Assembly: GCF_007995055.1 (NCBI RefSeq) | Contig: NZ_VOQQ01000001.1 | Span: 1,178,001-1,242,000, forward strand | Direction: 5' to 3' | Length of the DNA stretch: 64,000 bases | Source of the DNA: Sphingosinicella ginsenosidimutans | GTDB lineage: Bacteria > Pseudomonadota > Alphaproteobacteria > Sphingomonadales > Sphingomonadaceae | Shown: in pieces, positions 18,990 through 26,387 of the stretch | How positions within the stretch are numbered: the first letter of the stretch is position 1 | How the letters are laid out: each line of letters opens with the position of its first letter | Notes under the pieces: model-generated | Told to the model about the DNA's origin: nothing | Seen by the model: only the letters and a program-made list of their open reading frames with translations | The model's database searches: none | Position numbers and translations under genes: made by a program

Positions 18990-19607
18990 TCATATATGGG
19001 CGAAAATGTCCTGCTCCCCCCAGCCGGCGAGATCGAGCAATGCGCGCGCCGGCAGGAAATCGAAGCAGGCCTGGGCAAGCGCGACGCGGCCCTCGCGGGC
19101 GAGCCGCTCGTCCAGTTTCTCGCGCAGCGCGTGCAGATAGCGCACGTCGGCCGCGGCATAATCCTTCTGCGCGTCGCTGAGCTCGGGTCCGCCCCAGTCG
19201 GTCTGCTGCTGCTGCTTTGAAATCTCCTGGCCGAGGACCTCGCGCACCAGATCCTTGAGCCCGTGCCGGTCGGTATAGGTGCGCACCAGCCGCGAGACGA
19301 TCTTCGTGCAATAGACGGGCGCTGCGACGATGCCGAGATAGGCGCGGATCGAGGCGATGTCGAAGCGCGCGAAATGATAGATTTTGAGCCGTTCCGGATC
19401 GGCCAGCACGGCCTTGAGGTTCGGCGCGTCATAAGCGCTGCCCACGGCGAAGCGGACGAGATGCTCGTCGCCGCGGCCATCGGAGATCTGGACGACGCAG
19501 AGCCGGTCGCGGCCGAGCTGCAGGCCCATCGTCTCGGTGTCGACGGCGACGGGGCCCGGAGCGAGCACGCCTTCGGGCAGGTCTTCCTCGTGAAAATGAA
19601 CGGTCAT
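18990..19607 (-). CDS. RNase D-like 3'-5' exonuclease
   Basis: A 205-residue DEDDy exonuclease, much shorter than E. coli RNase D because the HRDC domains are absent. The three exonuclease motifs are visible: VDTETMGLQ (Exo I), YHFARFDIASIRAYLG (Exo II) and KDYAAADVRYLHALREKL (Exo III with the Tyr). Such short forms are widespread in alphaproteobacteria and probably trim structured RNAs; a DNA substrate is not ruled out. It leads the minus-strand lpt-rpoN array, which may share its promoter. Confidence 0.9.
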   Translation of the reverse strand: MTVHFHEEDLPEGVLAPGPVAVDTETMGLQLGRDRLCVVQISDGRGDEHLVRFAVGSAYDAPNLKAVLADPERLKIYHFARFDIASIRAYLGIVAAPVYCTKIVSRLVRTYTDRHGLKDLVREVLGQEISKQQQQTDWGGPELSDAQKDYAAADVRYLHALREKLDERLAREGRVALAQACFDFLPARALLDLAGWGEQDIFAHI

Positions 19608-19638
19608 CGAGACCGCATAGGGCGAAGCGGGCGCGCGC

Positions 19639-20433
19639 TCAATGGCCTGCGGCGTCGTCGCCGCGCGCGGACGCGCGGCGGCGCGAGAGCATGTTCAGCC
19701 CTTCGACCAACGCCGAAAAGGCCATCGCCGCATAGATATAGCCCTTGGGAACATGGACGCCGAAGCCATCGGCGATCAGCACCATGCCGATCATCAGCAG
19801 GAAGGCGAGGGCGAGCATCACCACGCTCGGGTTGCGGCCGATGAAGTTGGCGAGCGGATCGGCCGCGACCATCATCAGGCCGACCGCGACCAGCACGGCG
19901 GCGATCATCACCGGAAGATCGTCGGTCATGCCGACCGCGGTCAGGATCGAATCGATCGAGAAGACGATGTCGAGCAGGATGATCTGCACGATCGCCGCGC
20001 CGAAGCCGAGCACCTTGCGCGTCGAGGCGAAGACATCGCCCGACGGCGCCGGATCGACATTGTGGTGGATTTCGCTGGTCGCCTTCCACACCAGGAAGAG
20101 CCCGCCGGCGATGAGGATGAGATCGCGCCAGGAGAAGCTCGTCTCGAACCCCGGATTGCCGTGCGCATCGGCCGGGCCGGCGAGGCCGAGATCGAAAACC
20201 GGCTGGGTGAGACCCACCAGCCAGGCGATGGCCGACAGCAGGACGAGCCGCATCCCGAGCGCCAGACCGATTCCGACCCGCCTTGCGCTGGAGCGCTGAT
20301 GTTCCGGCAGCTTGTTCGAAAGGATCGAGACGAAGATCAGGTTGTCGATGCCGAGAACGACCTCCAGCACGATCAAGGTCACCAGCGCGGCCCAGGCCTC
20401 GGCCTGGGTGAAAATGCCGAGCGCTTCGATCAT
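19639..20433 (-). CDS. TerC family integral membrane protein
   Basis: A 264-residue polytopic membrane protein with about seven hydrophobic helices. Two acidic membrane motifs are typical of TerC/Alx: [13 protein letters not shown] near the N-terminus and [16 protein letters not shown] in the middle. Bacterial TerC proteins have been linked to manganese export and tellurite resistance; the substrate here is unproven. The ATG at 20433 is chosen because GAGGA lies about 8 bp upstream; a GTG at 20466 would add 11 residues. It is divergent from the cold-shock gene across a 232-bp gap. A second TerC-superfamily gene lies at 55.9 kb. Confidence 0.9.
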   Translation of the reverse strand: MIEALGIFTQAEAWAALVTLIVLEVVLGIDNLIFVSILSNKLPEHQRSSARRVGIGLALGMRLVLLSAIAWLVGLTQPVFDLGLAGPADAHGNPGFETSFSWRDLILIAGGLFLVWKATSEIHHNVDPAPSGDVFASTRKVLGFGAAIVQIILLDIVFSIDSILTAVGMTDDLPVMIAAVLVAVGLMMVAADPLANFIGRNPSVVMLALAFLLMIGMVLIADGFGVHVPKGYIYAAMAFSALVEGLNMLSRRRASARGDDAAGH

Positions 20434-20665
20434 CCTGCGGTCCTCAAAGGGCGGTTGGGGGTCCACTTTGGCATGCCCGAAGCCGCGTCCCTCGGCAACG
20501 TTTGCGGAAATGTGGCAGATTTCCGGGCGAAAGCGCTCGCCGCAGCCTTTTTTTTCGTCTATAGGAGTCCGAACGTGCCGGCGTCCCGGCGCGAAGCCTT
20601 TGCGCGCTTTTGCCCGGCGCGGTGGTTCTGACAGGGGAATGGGCGCGGGAAAGTATTAGATCAAC

Positions 20666-21406
20666 ATGGGTTTCGACAGAGGGCGCCGCGGCGAGCGCGG
20701 TGGTCGCGGCAGAGACAAGCGCGACAATATCGGCGGTGACGATTTCGGCGGCGGATTTGAACGAGGCGGCTTCGGCGGTGGCGATCGATTCGGCGGCGGC
20801 GGTGACCGGTTCGGCGGTGGCGATAGATTCGGCGGCGGCGGCGGCGGTTTTCGCGGCGGCGGCGGCGGTTTCGGCGGCCCGCGCGGCGGCGGCGGTGGCG
20901 GCGGGATGCCGCCCCAGGTCGTCGGCGAGGGCAAGGGCATCGTCAAATTCTTCAATGGTCAGAAGGGCTTCGGCTTCATCGTCCGTGACGATGGCGGCGA
21001 GGACGTGTTCGTCCATATCTCCGCGGTCGAACAGGCCGGCCTGACCGGCCTCGCCGAGGGCCAGCCGCTGGAATTCACGCTCGTCGATCGCGGCGGACGG
21101 GTTTCGGCGACGAACCTCAAGATCGAGGGCGAGCCGATGCCGGTCGAGGATCGCGGCCCCCGAGATCGCGGGCCGCAGCGCCAGCTGACCGGCGAGAAGG
21201 CGACCGGCACGGTCAAGTTCTTCAACGCGACGAAGGGCTTCGGCTTCATCACGCGCGACGACGGGCAGCCCGATGCGTTCGTCCACATCTCGGCGGTCGA
21301 GCGGGCGGGCATGATCTCGCTCAACGAAGGCGACCGAATCGAGTTCGAGCTCGAGGTCGATCGCCGCGGCAAGACCGCGGCCGTGAACCTGACGCCGATC
21401 CAGTAA
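20666..21406 (+). CDS. Glycine-rich protein with two cold-shock domains
   Basis: A 246-residue protein of unusual build. Residues 1-82 are almost entirely Gly, Arg, Phe and Asp, first with RGG-like then FGGG(D/G)RFGG-type repeats. Two cold-shock domains follow (about 88-153 and 178-245), each with RNP1-like KGFGFI and RNP2-like VFVHIS or AFVHIS. They are joined by a charged linker (PVEDRGPRDRGPQRQ). Cold-shock domains bind single-stranded RNA or DNA; RGG/FGG low-complexity regions in eukaryotic RNA-binding proteins promote condensation. The ATG at 20666 begins MGFDRGRRGER. The 232-bp gap upstream, shared with divergent TerC, contains an eight-T run and could give a long leader. A hairpin terminator follows. 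Confidence 0.93.
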   Translation: MGFDRGRRGERGGRGRDKRDNIGGDDFGGGFERGGFGGGDRFGGGGDRFGGGDRFGGGGGGFRGGGGGFGGPRGGGGGGGMPPQVVGEGKGIVKFFNGQKGFGFIVRDDGGEDVFVHISAVEQAGLTGLAEGQPLEFTLVDRGGRVSATNLKIEGEPMPVEDRGPRDRGPQRQLTGEKATGTVKFFNATKGFGFITRDDGQPDAFVHISAVERAGMISLNEGDRIEFELEVDRRGKTAAVNLTPIQ

Positions 21407-21433
21407 GCGCGAGGCTTATATCCGATCATGGGA

Positions 21434-21460
21434 GGGGCGGTGCCGCGAGGCGCCGCCCTT
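21434..21460 (+). terminator. Likely hairpin terminator after the cold-shock gene
   Basis: A 10-bp stem, GGGCGGTGCC (21435-21444) against GGCGCCGCCC (21449-21458) with one G-T pair, closes a GCGA loop. It begins 28 bp after the stop codon. Only TTCC follows, so the T-run is poor; the hairpin may act with Rho or as a 3' end protector. Confidence 0.5.
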
Positions 21461-21481
21461 CCTGCATGGGCGCCGGCATGG

Positions 21482-21496
21482 TTAACCGCGGATCAA
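21482..21496. promoter_or_regulatory. CtrA-like site upstream of the small secreted protein gene
   Basis: TTAA-N7-TCAA, one base off the TTAA-N7-TTAA CtrA consensus, in the context CATGGTTAAC; ATGGTTAA is the reverse complement of the TTAACCAT CtrA motif. It ends 48 bp before the ATG at 21545. Similar sites occur at 25280 and 33867. TTAA is rare in this GC-rich sequence. Confidence 0.45.
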
Positions 21497-21544
21497 CCGC
21501 GCCGACTGAACGATCCTCCATATTTGCCGTTTATTGCTGACATC

Positions 21545-21880
21545 ATGGTCAGCCTTCTCCTGGCGGCGTTGCTCGCCGCGCCTCAACCGATCGCCCGCAC
21601 CGGGCCTGCGCCGCTCGATCTCGGCTGCTTCCGGCTGATGGCGGACTTTGCCGAGGATCCCGATCCCCGCGTGCAATCGGTCGGCCGGATGGGCGCGCAA
21701 TATTTCCTCGGCCGGATCGACGCTGCCGCGCCGAGCTTCGACATCGAGACGGCTGGCGAAGCCCCCACGGGCGCGGCGCGGACCGCGCTCCTCAGCCGCT
21801 GCGGCGAGGAGATGCAGCGCGCCGGCCATGATTTCCGCGCGATCGGCCGCACGCTCGAGCCCGCGCGCCCGACGACCTAG
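21545..21880 (+). CDS. Small secreted protein of unknown function
   Basis: A 111-residue product with a short hydrophobic N-terminus (MVSLLLAALLAAPQPIA) that looks like a signal peptide. Two cysteines in the mature part (LGCFRLMADFAEDPDPRV and LLSRCGEEMQRAG) could pair in the periplasm. The segment VGRMGAQYFLGRID is amphipathic. No family was recognised. The frame is open upstream; the ATG at 21545 is chosen because it puts the signal peptide first, though no strong ribosome-binding site precedes it. A CtrA-like site lies about 50 bp upstream. The stop codon shares CTAG with the convergent ligase gene. Confidence 0.7.
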   Translation: MVSLLLAALLAAPQPIARTGPAPLDLGCFRLMADFAEDPDPRVQSVGRMGAQYFLGRIDAAAPSFDIETAGEAPTGAARTALLSRCGEEMQRAGHDFRAIGRTLEPARPTT

Positions 21881-23451
21881 GTCGCCAGCCGCTTCAGCGC
21901 CTCGATCGTGTCCGCTTCGGCCGCCGGCTTGTCGCTGCGGATTCGCGCGATCCGCGGGAAGCGCATGGCGAGGCCGGACTTGTGCCGCGTGCTGACATGG
22001 ATCGAATCGAACGCGATTTCGAGGACCAGCGTCTTTTCGACCTCGCGCACCGGCCCGAATCGCGCGACCGTGCGGGTCCGCACGAACCGGTCGAGCCATT
22101 TCAGCTCCTCGTCGGTGAAGCCGAAATAGGCCTTGCCGACCGGGAGCAGCGCGCCGTCCGGCGTCCAGCAGCCGAACGTATAATCGGAATAGAAGGACGA
22201 GCGCTTGCCCGAGCCGCGCTGCGCATACATCAGCACGCAATCGGCGGTCAGCGGATCGCGCTTCCACTTGTACCACAGGCCGGTGCGGCGGCCGGCGACA
22301 TAGGGGCTGTCGCGCCGCTTCAGCATCACGCCCTCGACCGCCGCGTCGCGCGCGCCGGCGCGGATGTCCGCAAGCGCCGCGAAATCGGGCGCCTCGATCA
22401 AGGCGGACAGATCGAACCGAACGGGATCGAGCGTCGGCACAAGGGCTTCGAGCCGGGCGCGACGCTCGGTCCAGGGCAGCGCGCGCAGATCCTCCGCGCC
22501 GTCGAAGAGGATGTCGTAGAGCCGCACGAAGGCGGGGAAATCCGCAAGCATCCTGGCCGAGACGGTGCGCCGGTTGAGCCGCTGCTGGAGCGCGTTGAAG
22601 CTTCCCGCCTCGCCGCCCTGCGCGACGCCGCGGACAAGCAGCTCGCCGTCGAGCACGCCCTCGCTGGCGAACGCCTCGGCGACGTCGGGAAAGCTTGCCG
22701 TCACATCGTCGCCGGCGCGGCTGTAGAGCCGGGTCTCGCCGCCGGCGCGAACGATCTGGACGCGGATGCCGTCCCATTTCCATTCGGCGGCATAATCGTC
22801 GAGCGAAAGCGCCCCCTCCTCAAGCGGGTGCGCGAGCATGAACGGGCGGAAGACGGGGACATCGCCCGGCGTCGGCTGCGCGCCGCGCCCCTCCGCCCAG
22901 GCGAAGAGCGGCAGATAAGGCGGCTTCAGCCCGTGCCACACCTCCTCGACCGAATCGACATCGAGCCCGAACGCATCGGCGAGCGCGACCTTGGCGAGGC
23001 GGGCGGAAATGCCCACCCGGAGCGCGCCGGTCGCCAGCTTCAGCAGCGCGAACCGCCCGCTGGCATCGAGATGATCGAGCATCGCGGCGAGCGCGGCCGG
23101 GGCCTCGGCGCGGCCGAGGCGCTGGAGCCGCTCGACGACATCGGCCAGTCCCAGCGTTCCGTCGTCCGTCTCCCCCTCCGGCGCCGGCCAGAGCAGCGAC
23201 ACGGTTTCGGCCATGTCGCCGACATAGTCGCGGCTCATCGCCAGGAGGACCGGATCGACCCGCGATTCGGCGAGCCCGCGAATGATCGCCGGCTTGACCG
23301 CCTTGAGGTCGAGGCCGCCGGTCAGCGCGGCGAGCGCATGGCCGCGGTCCGGATCGGGGGTTCGGCGAAGATAGTCGCCGATCAGCTTGAGCTTGTCGTT
23401 GCGGGCGCGGGTGTAGACCAGCGCATCGAGCAACTGGGAGAAGGGCCTCAC
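21877..23451 (-). CDS. ATP-dependent DNA ligase
   Basis: A 524-residue ligase with the layout of the bacterial LigB-type family: a helical N-terminal DNA-binding domain (about 1-190), an adenylation domain with the nucleotidyl lysine in AEWKWDGIRVQIV, SRAGDDVT and DGELLVRG, and an OB-fold domain with VEGVMLKRRDSPYVAGRRTG. It seals nicks using ATP, alongside the essential NAD-dependent LigA. In many proteobacteria this ligase sits next to an exonuclease, an Lhr-type helicase and a phosphoesterase of the ligase-associated DNA repair set. None of these is beside it here: a DUF1328 gene lies upstream and the secreted-protein gene lies convergent. Confidence 0.95.
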   Translation of the reverse strand: MRPFSQLLDALVYTRARNDKLKLIGDYLRRTPDPDRGHALAALTGGLDLKAVKPAIIRGLAESRVDPVLLAMSRDYVGDMAETVSLLWPAPEGETDDGTLGLADVVERLQRLGRAEAPAALAAMLDHLDASGRFALLKLATGALRVGISARLAKVALADAFGLDVDSVEEVWHGLKPPYLPLFAWAEGRGAQPTPGDVPVFRPFMLAHPLEEGALSLDDYAAEWKWDGIRVQIVRAGGETRLYSRAGDDVTASFPDVAEAFASEGVLDGELLVRGVAQGGEAGSFNALQQRLNRRTVSARMLADFPAFVRLYDILFDGAEDLRALPWTERRARLEALVPTLDPVRFDLSALIEAPDFAALADIRAGARDAAVEGVMLKRRDSPYVAGRRTGLWYKWKRDPLTADCVLMYAQRGSGKRSSFYSDYTFGCWTPDGALLPVGKAYFGFTDEELKWLDRFVRTRTVARFGPVREVEKTLVLEIAFDSIHVSTRHKSGLAMRFPRIARIRSDKPAAEADTIEALKRLAT

Positions 23452-23485
23452 GGCCGGTCCCGCCGCAGCAGGGCCGGCCGCATCG

Positions 23486-23659
23486 TCATGTTATCCGTCG
23501 CCCGGCCGCAATGCCGAGAACCAGGAACACGAGGAACAGGACCAGGAAGATATAGAACAGGATCTTGGCGACCTCGATGAAGGCGCCGCCGATCCCGCCG
23601 AAACCGAGCACGGCGAGAACCAGCCCGATCACGAGACAGATGAGAGCCCAGCGTAGCAT
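23486..23659 (-). CDS. DUF1328 small membrane protein
   Basis: A 57-residue protein of two membrane helices ([20 protein letters not shown] and a second at about 26-50, [19 protein letters not shown]). This is the DUF1328/YtjA family, of unknown function and often stress-induced. The ATG at 23659 has a strong AGGAGG about 8 bp upstream and matches the conserved family start, so the longer frame is rejected. An EcfG-like promoter (23690-23715) sits in front. It follows dps on the same strand. Confidence 0.88.
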   Translation of the reverse strand: MLRWALICLVIGLVLAVLGFGGIGGAFIEVAKILFYIFLVLFLVFLVLGIAAGRRIT

Positions 23660-23689
23660 GGAGCCGACCTCCTTTCGTTGTGGAGGCCG

Positions 23690-23715
23690 AACCATCCGGG
23701 GCGGGCGTCGGTTCC
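23690..23715 (-). promoter_or_regulatory. EcfG-type (general stress) promoter candidate for the DUF1328 gene
   Basis: On the minus strand GGAAC (23715-23711), 18 bases, then GTT (23692-23690), close to the alphaproteobacterial general-stress consensus GGAAC-N16-17-CGTT, with G instead of C before GTT. It starts 1 bp after the dps stop codon and 31 bp before the DUF1328 ATG. DUF1328 proteins are often stress-induced, which fits. Confidence 0.4.
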
Positions 23716-23716
23716 G

Positions 23717-24211
23717 TCAGCTCCGGCTCGCCTCGAAGAGGAACCAGGCGCGACGCTCGGCGCGATCGGTCCAGTCGTCGAGCAGGCCGGAGGTCGCATT
23801 GTCCTTGGCCGCGTCAACGATCTCCTTGGCCTCGTGGAACTGCTCGACCAGCTTCAGATTGTCCTCGCGCAGCTCGACAAGCATCGCCTTCGCCTCGACG
23901 AAGTCCTTGTCATTGTCCTTGATCGTCTGGCGCCGCGCGATGTCGCCGATCGAGCGCAAGGTGGTGTTGCCGGTCTTGCGGATGCGCTCGGCGATCTCGT
24001 CGGTGGTCGCGTAGATATCGGCCGCCTGCTCGTCGAGCAGCAGGTGATAATCGCGGAAATGCGGCCCCGAGACGTGCCAGTGGAAATTCTTGGTCTTGAG
24101 ATAGAGCGCGAAGGTGTCGGCAAGGATGGTGTTCAGCACATCCGCGACGCTCTTGGTCGCATTGCTCGAAAGATCGGTCGGGGTCGCCAGCTTGGCGTCG
24201 GGCTTCAGCAT
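23717..24211 (-). CDS. dps: Dps family DNA-binding ferritin-like protein
   Basis: A 164-residue mini-ferritin that forms dodecamers, oxidises iron with peroxide and may coat DNA in starved cells. The ferroxidase motif [20 protein letters not shown] is intact, with [20 protein letters not shown] after it. The N-terminus ([14 protein letters not shown]) lacks a long basic tail, so DNA binding may be weak. AAGGAGG lies 8 bp before the ATG. The 127 bp upstream (24212-24338) hold no convincing sigma-70 or OxyR site by eye. It sits beside DUF1328 and a metal-exporter-like gene. Confidence 0.95.
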   Translation of the reverse strand: MLKPDAKLATPTDLSSNATKSVADVLNTILADTFALYLKTKNFHWHVSGPHFRDYHLLLDEQAADIYATTDEIAERIRKTGNTTLRSIGDIARRQTIKDNDKDFVEAKAMLVELREDNLKLVEQFHEAKEIVDAAKDNATSGLLDDWTDRAERRAWFLFEASRS

Positions 24212-24338
24212 ATCGGGGCCTCCTTGAGTCGCGGGTGTCGCGTCCGGCCCTCAAAATAGGTGCGCATCACCCCGCCTTCCACCGCAAAGTTGCGCTGCCG
24301 GCACGAGCAATTCCGCTCTTTGTGATCGAACGAACCGT

Positions 24339-24899
24339 TCAGTGGCCACTCAGCGCCAGGGACGCGACGATGAGGCCGGCGACAAGGAACAGGATCGCGA
24401 GCACGGGGCGGACGAGGCGCAGCTTCACGCTGCGCGCGAAATCGTCGCCGAGCAAGGCGGCCGGGACGCAGGCGAGCGTCAGCCCGGCGGCGGCGCCGGC
24501 CGCGGCAAGCGCCGGCGAATCGAACCGTCCGGCGACCGCGAAGGTGAGGAACTGGACCCGGTCGCCGGTCTCGGCGGCGAGGCAAAGGATGAAGGCGGCC
24601 GGGAGCAGCGGCATCCTGGTCGCGCCCTCGTTCACCCGGCGCGGAATGAAGCCGGCGACGCCGGCGAACAGCAGGGCGAGCGCGACCATCAGCGTCATCG
24701 CCCGGATGGTGATGGTGGAGGCGATCAGCGCGCCGGCCCAGGCGGCGACGGCGCTGCTGGCGAGTGCGGCGAGGAACAGGCCGATAAGGACGCGGCCGGG
24801 CCTGCCCGTGCGTGCCGAAAGCTGGGCGACGATGAGCTGGGTCTTCTCGCCCCAGGCCGCGAACAGGGCGGCGATGAAGGCGGGGACGAGCGGGTTCAT
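24339..24899 (-). CDS. TMEM165/GDT1 (UPF0016) family transporter with a variant first motif
   Basis: A 186-residue membrane protein of six helices arranged as two repeats of three, the GDT1 layout. The family's E-x-G-D-[KR]-[ST] motif is intact in the second repeat except for its last residue (ETGDRVQF). In the first repeat it reads AWGEKTQ (residues 15-21): the leading Glu is Ala and the Asp is Glu. Relatives move manganese or calcium out of the cytoplasm (bacterial MneA) or into the Golgi. Whether the altered motif still transports is unknown. The neighbour dps also handles metal or oxidative stress. An unknown gene ends 7 bp upstream on the same strand. Confidence 0.85.
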   Translation of the reverse strand: MNPLVPAFIAALFAAWGEKTQLIVAQLSARTGRPGRVLIGLFLAALASSAVAAWAGALIASTITIRAMTLMVALALLFAGVAGFIPRRVNEGATRMPLLPAAFILCLAAETGDRVQFLTFAVAGRFDSPALAAAGAAAGLTLACVPAALLGDDFARSVKLRLVRPVLAILFLVAGLIVASLALSGH

Positions 24900-24906
24900 G
24901 CGGCGC

Positions 24907-25230
24907 TCAGGCGCCGAGACGGACCGAGATCGAGGCCATCAGCGTCTGGCTCGCCGCCGCGTCCAGCGGCTCGCAGCCGATCGCGTCGCGCAACCGATCG
25001 AAATAGAGGCCGGCCGGGCAGCCGCGCGGCTCGCTGCGGATCGCGCGCTCGAAGGCATCGGCGAGGCAGACGACCGGCATCATCCCATAAGCGCTCGCAA
25101 GCGTTCGGATCGCGCCGATGCCGCGAACGAAATCGCGCATCGTCATCCGCGTGGCGGCCTGCTGGAGCGCGTCGAGCCGCTCGCTCAGTTCGGCCCTCAC
25201 GAGCAGCATCCCGTCATGTTCCCACTGCAT
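24907..25230 (-). CDS. Unknown helical protein
   Basis: A 107-residue protein, mostly predicted helix ([20 protein letters not shown]), with no signal peptide, membrane segment or family motif that I recognise. Two cysteines and a Met-rich turn ([17 protein letters not shown]) are visible. It is followed 7 bp later by the GDT1-type gene on the same strand, so the two are likely one transcript. A CtrA-like site (25280-25294) lies 50 bp upstream. An alternative start at the second Met (MLLVRAE) is possible. Confidence 0.65.
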   Translation of the reverse strand: MQWEHDGMLLVRAELSERLDALQQAATRMTMRDFVRGIGAIRTLASAYGMMPVVCLADAFERAIRSEPRGCPAGLYFDRLRDAIGCEPLDAAASQTLMASISVRLGA

Positions 25231-25279
25231 GGCCCCGCCTCATGCCCGTTGCGACGGCAGCACCATGCGCCGGCCATGG

Positions 25280-25294
25280 TTAGCGCCGCGTTAA
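25280..25294. promoter_or_regulatory. CtrA-like site upstream of the unknown gene at 25230
   Basis: TTAG-N7-TTAA, one base off the CtrA consensus, again in a CCATGGTTA context like the site at 21482. It lies 50 bp upstream of the minus-strand gene and could control that gene with the GDT1-type transporter. It also lies just before the rpmG leader on the other strand. Confidence 0.45.
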
Positions 25295-25306
25295 GGCGCC
25301 CCGCCC

Positions 25307-25312
25307 TTGACA
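25307..25312 (+). promoter_or_regulatory. Possible -35 box of the rpmG promoter
   Basis: A perfect TTGACA stands 92 bp before the rpmG ATG. The -10 region at the right distance (CACAGG) is poor, so this is only a candidate. If used, the transcript would start before the hairpin at 25346-25376. Confidence 0.35.
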
Positions 25313-25345
25313 GAATCGCCGCGCGGCGTCACAGGCGCTGGCTCG

Positions 25346-25376
25346 AAAGGCGGCGGTTTCGCCGCTTTTGTTTTTT
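25346..25376 (+). terminator. Terminator-like hairpin in the rpmG leader (possible attenuator)
   Basis: A 10-bp stem, AAAGGCGGCG against CGCCGCTTTT with one G-T pair and a GTTT loop, is followed by G and six Ts: a classic intrinsic terminator on the plus strand. No plus-strand gene ends within 3 kb upstream, so it would act on the rpmG message itself, 23 bp before the ATG. Alternatively the reverse strand of the hairpin ends the response-regulator transcript, but then the T-run is short. Confidence 0.6.
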
Positions 25377-25398
25377 CGCCATTTCGAAAGAGGCTGTC

Positions 25399-25566
25399 AT
25401 GGCCAAGCCGACCACGGTCAAGATCAAGCTCGTCAGCACCGCCGACACCGGCTTCTTCTACGTGACCAAGAAGAATCCGCGGAACATCACCGAGAAGATG
25501 AGCTTCCGCAAATATGATCCCGTCGCGCGCAAGCACGTCGAGTTCAAGGAAGCCAAGATCAAATAG
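25399..25566 (+). CDS. rpmG: 50S ribosomal protein L33
   Basis: A 55-residue ribosomal protein: [20 protein letters not shown] followed by [19 protein letters not shown]. It lacks the zinc-binding cysteine pairs, so it is the Cys-free form that works without zinc. AAGAGG precedes the ATG. The gene's last 8 bp overlap the convergent response-regulator gene. Its leader contains a strong terminator-like hairpin. Confidence 0.97.
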   Translation: MAKPTTVKIKLVSTADTGFFYVTKKNPRNITEKMSFRKYDPVARKHVEFKEAKIK

Positions 25567-26104
25567 GCTCGTCGCCGGGCGAACCCGGCGCGCCTGTCTC
25601 GGGCTCTTGGGGAGCGGCCTGGCCTTCGGGTTCGGCCGCTTCCTGCGTTTCCGGCCCGGCTGACGCCTCCGCCGCTTCCGGCTCCGGCGCCGCGGCCTCC
25701 AGCGCCGCCGAATCGGCCGCCTCGGCGCGGCGCGCGGCGATCTTGAGCAGCGTGCCGACCGCCTCGACGAACTTCACGACCGAAATCGGCTTGGAGACAT
25801 AGCCTTCCGCGCCGGCATCGCGGATCCGCTCCTCGTCGCCCTTCGCCGCATAAGCGGTGACCGCCATGATCGGCGTCGCCATGAGCTCCGCATCGGCCTT
25901 CATCTGCTCGATTAGCTCGAGCCCGGTGACGTGCGGCATCTGGATGTCCATGACGACGAGGTCCGGCCGGAAGGCGCGCGCCCGCGCCACCGCCTCGCGA
26001 CCGTCGCGCACCGGCTCGGCCTGATAGCCATGGGCGCGAAGCAGATCGCAGAACAACCTCAGATTGAGCTCGTTGTCCTCGACAACCAGGATTTTTTGTC
26101 CCAC
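25559..26104 (-). CDS. DivK-like single-domain response regulator with a disordered tail
   Basis: A CheY-like receiver, 181 residues. Asp9/Asp10 ([20 protein letters not shown]), the phospho-acceptor Asp53 in [18 protein letters not shown] with the switch Thr, and VSKPIS with the conserved Lys are all present, so it should be phosphorylated. The receiver matches DivK/PleD-type regulators. DivK controls CtrA through DivL-CckA in Caulobacter, and the neighbour DUF3572 gene is the usual companion of divK. Unlike typical DivK (about 125 residues) it has a C-terminal tail of some 55 residues rich in Ala, Glu and Pro and probably disordered. It is divergent from the DUF3572 gene with 16 bp between start codons. 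Confidence 0.88.
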   Translation of the reverse strand: MGQKILVVEDNELNLRLFCDLLRAHGYQAEPVRDGREAVARARAFRPDLVVMDIQMPHVTGLELIEQMKADAELMATPIMAVTAYAAKGDEERIRDAGAEGYVSKPISVVKFVEAVGTLLKIAARRAEAADSAALEAAAPEPEAAEASAGPETQEAAEPEGQAAPQEPETGAPGSPGDEPI

Positions 26105-26120
26105 GCGGCATCTCTAGGCG

Positions 26121-26387
26121 ATGACGTTGAGCGACACAAACCACGCCGCGACCCTGGCGCTGCGCGCCCTGGCCTGGACGCTGGGCGAGCCGGCGCGCGC
26201 CGAGCGGTTCCTGGCGCTGACCGGCCTGAGCCCGGACGTCCTGCGCGCCAGCGCCGGCGATCCATCCACGCTGGCCGCCGCGATCGGGTTCCTCGAATCG
26301 CACGAGCCGGACCTCGTCGCCTGCGCCGACGCGATCGGCGCGACGCCCCAGGATCTTGCCGAGGCCCGGCGGAGGCTCGACGCATGA
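26121..26387 (+). CDS. DUF3572 family protein
   Basis: An 88-residue helical protein of the DUF3572 family, function unknown (ALRALAWTLGEPARAERFLA, then LTGLSPDVLR and AAIGFLESHEPDLVACAD). In alphaproteobacteria it commonly sits beside divK, as here on the opposite strand. It is the first gene of a plus-strand set: its stop overlaps the HAD gene start (ATGA). Conservation beside divK suggests a cell-cycle or stress link, but this is inference. Confidence 0.85.
   Translation: MTLSDTNHAATLALRALAWTLGEPARAERFLALTGLSPDVLRASAGDPSTLAAAIGFLESHEPDLVACADAIGATPQDLAEARRRLDA

Noticed and set aside
20548..20575. Run of eight Ts before CTATAG as a terminator or promoter of the cold-shock gene
   Set aside because: No stem precedes the T-run, and no -35 box lies at the right distance from CTATAG.
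20700..20920. Gly-codon repeats that could be mistaken for a tandem repeat or CRISPR-like array
   Set aside because: They are in-frame coding repeats (GGC-rich) of the cold-shock gene, with no regular spacer length.
24212..24338. GGAAT sequence upstream of dps as an EcfG promoter
   Set aside because: No GTT lies at the required distance.
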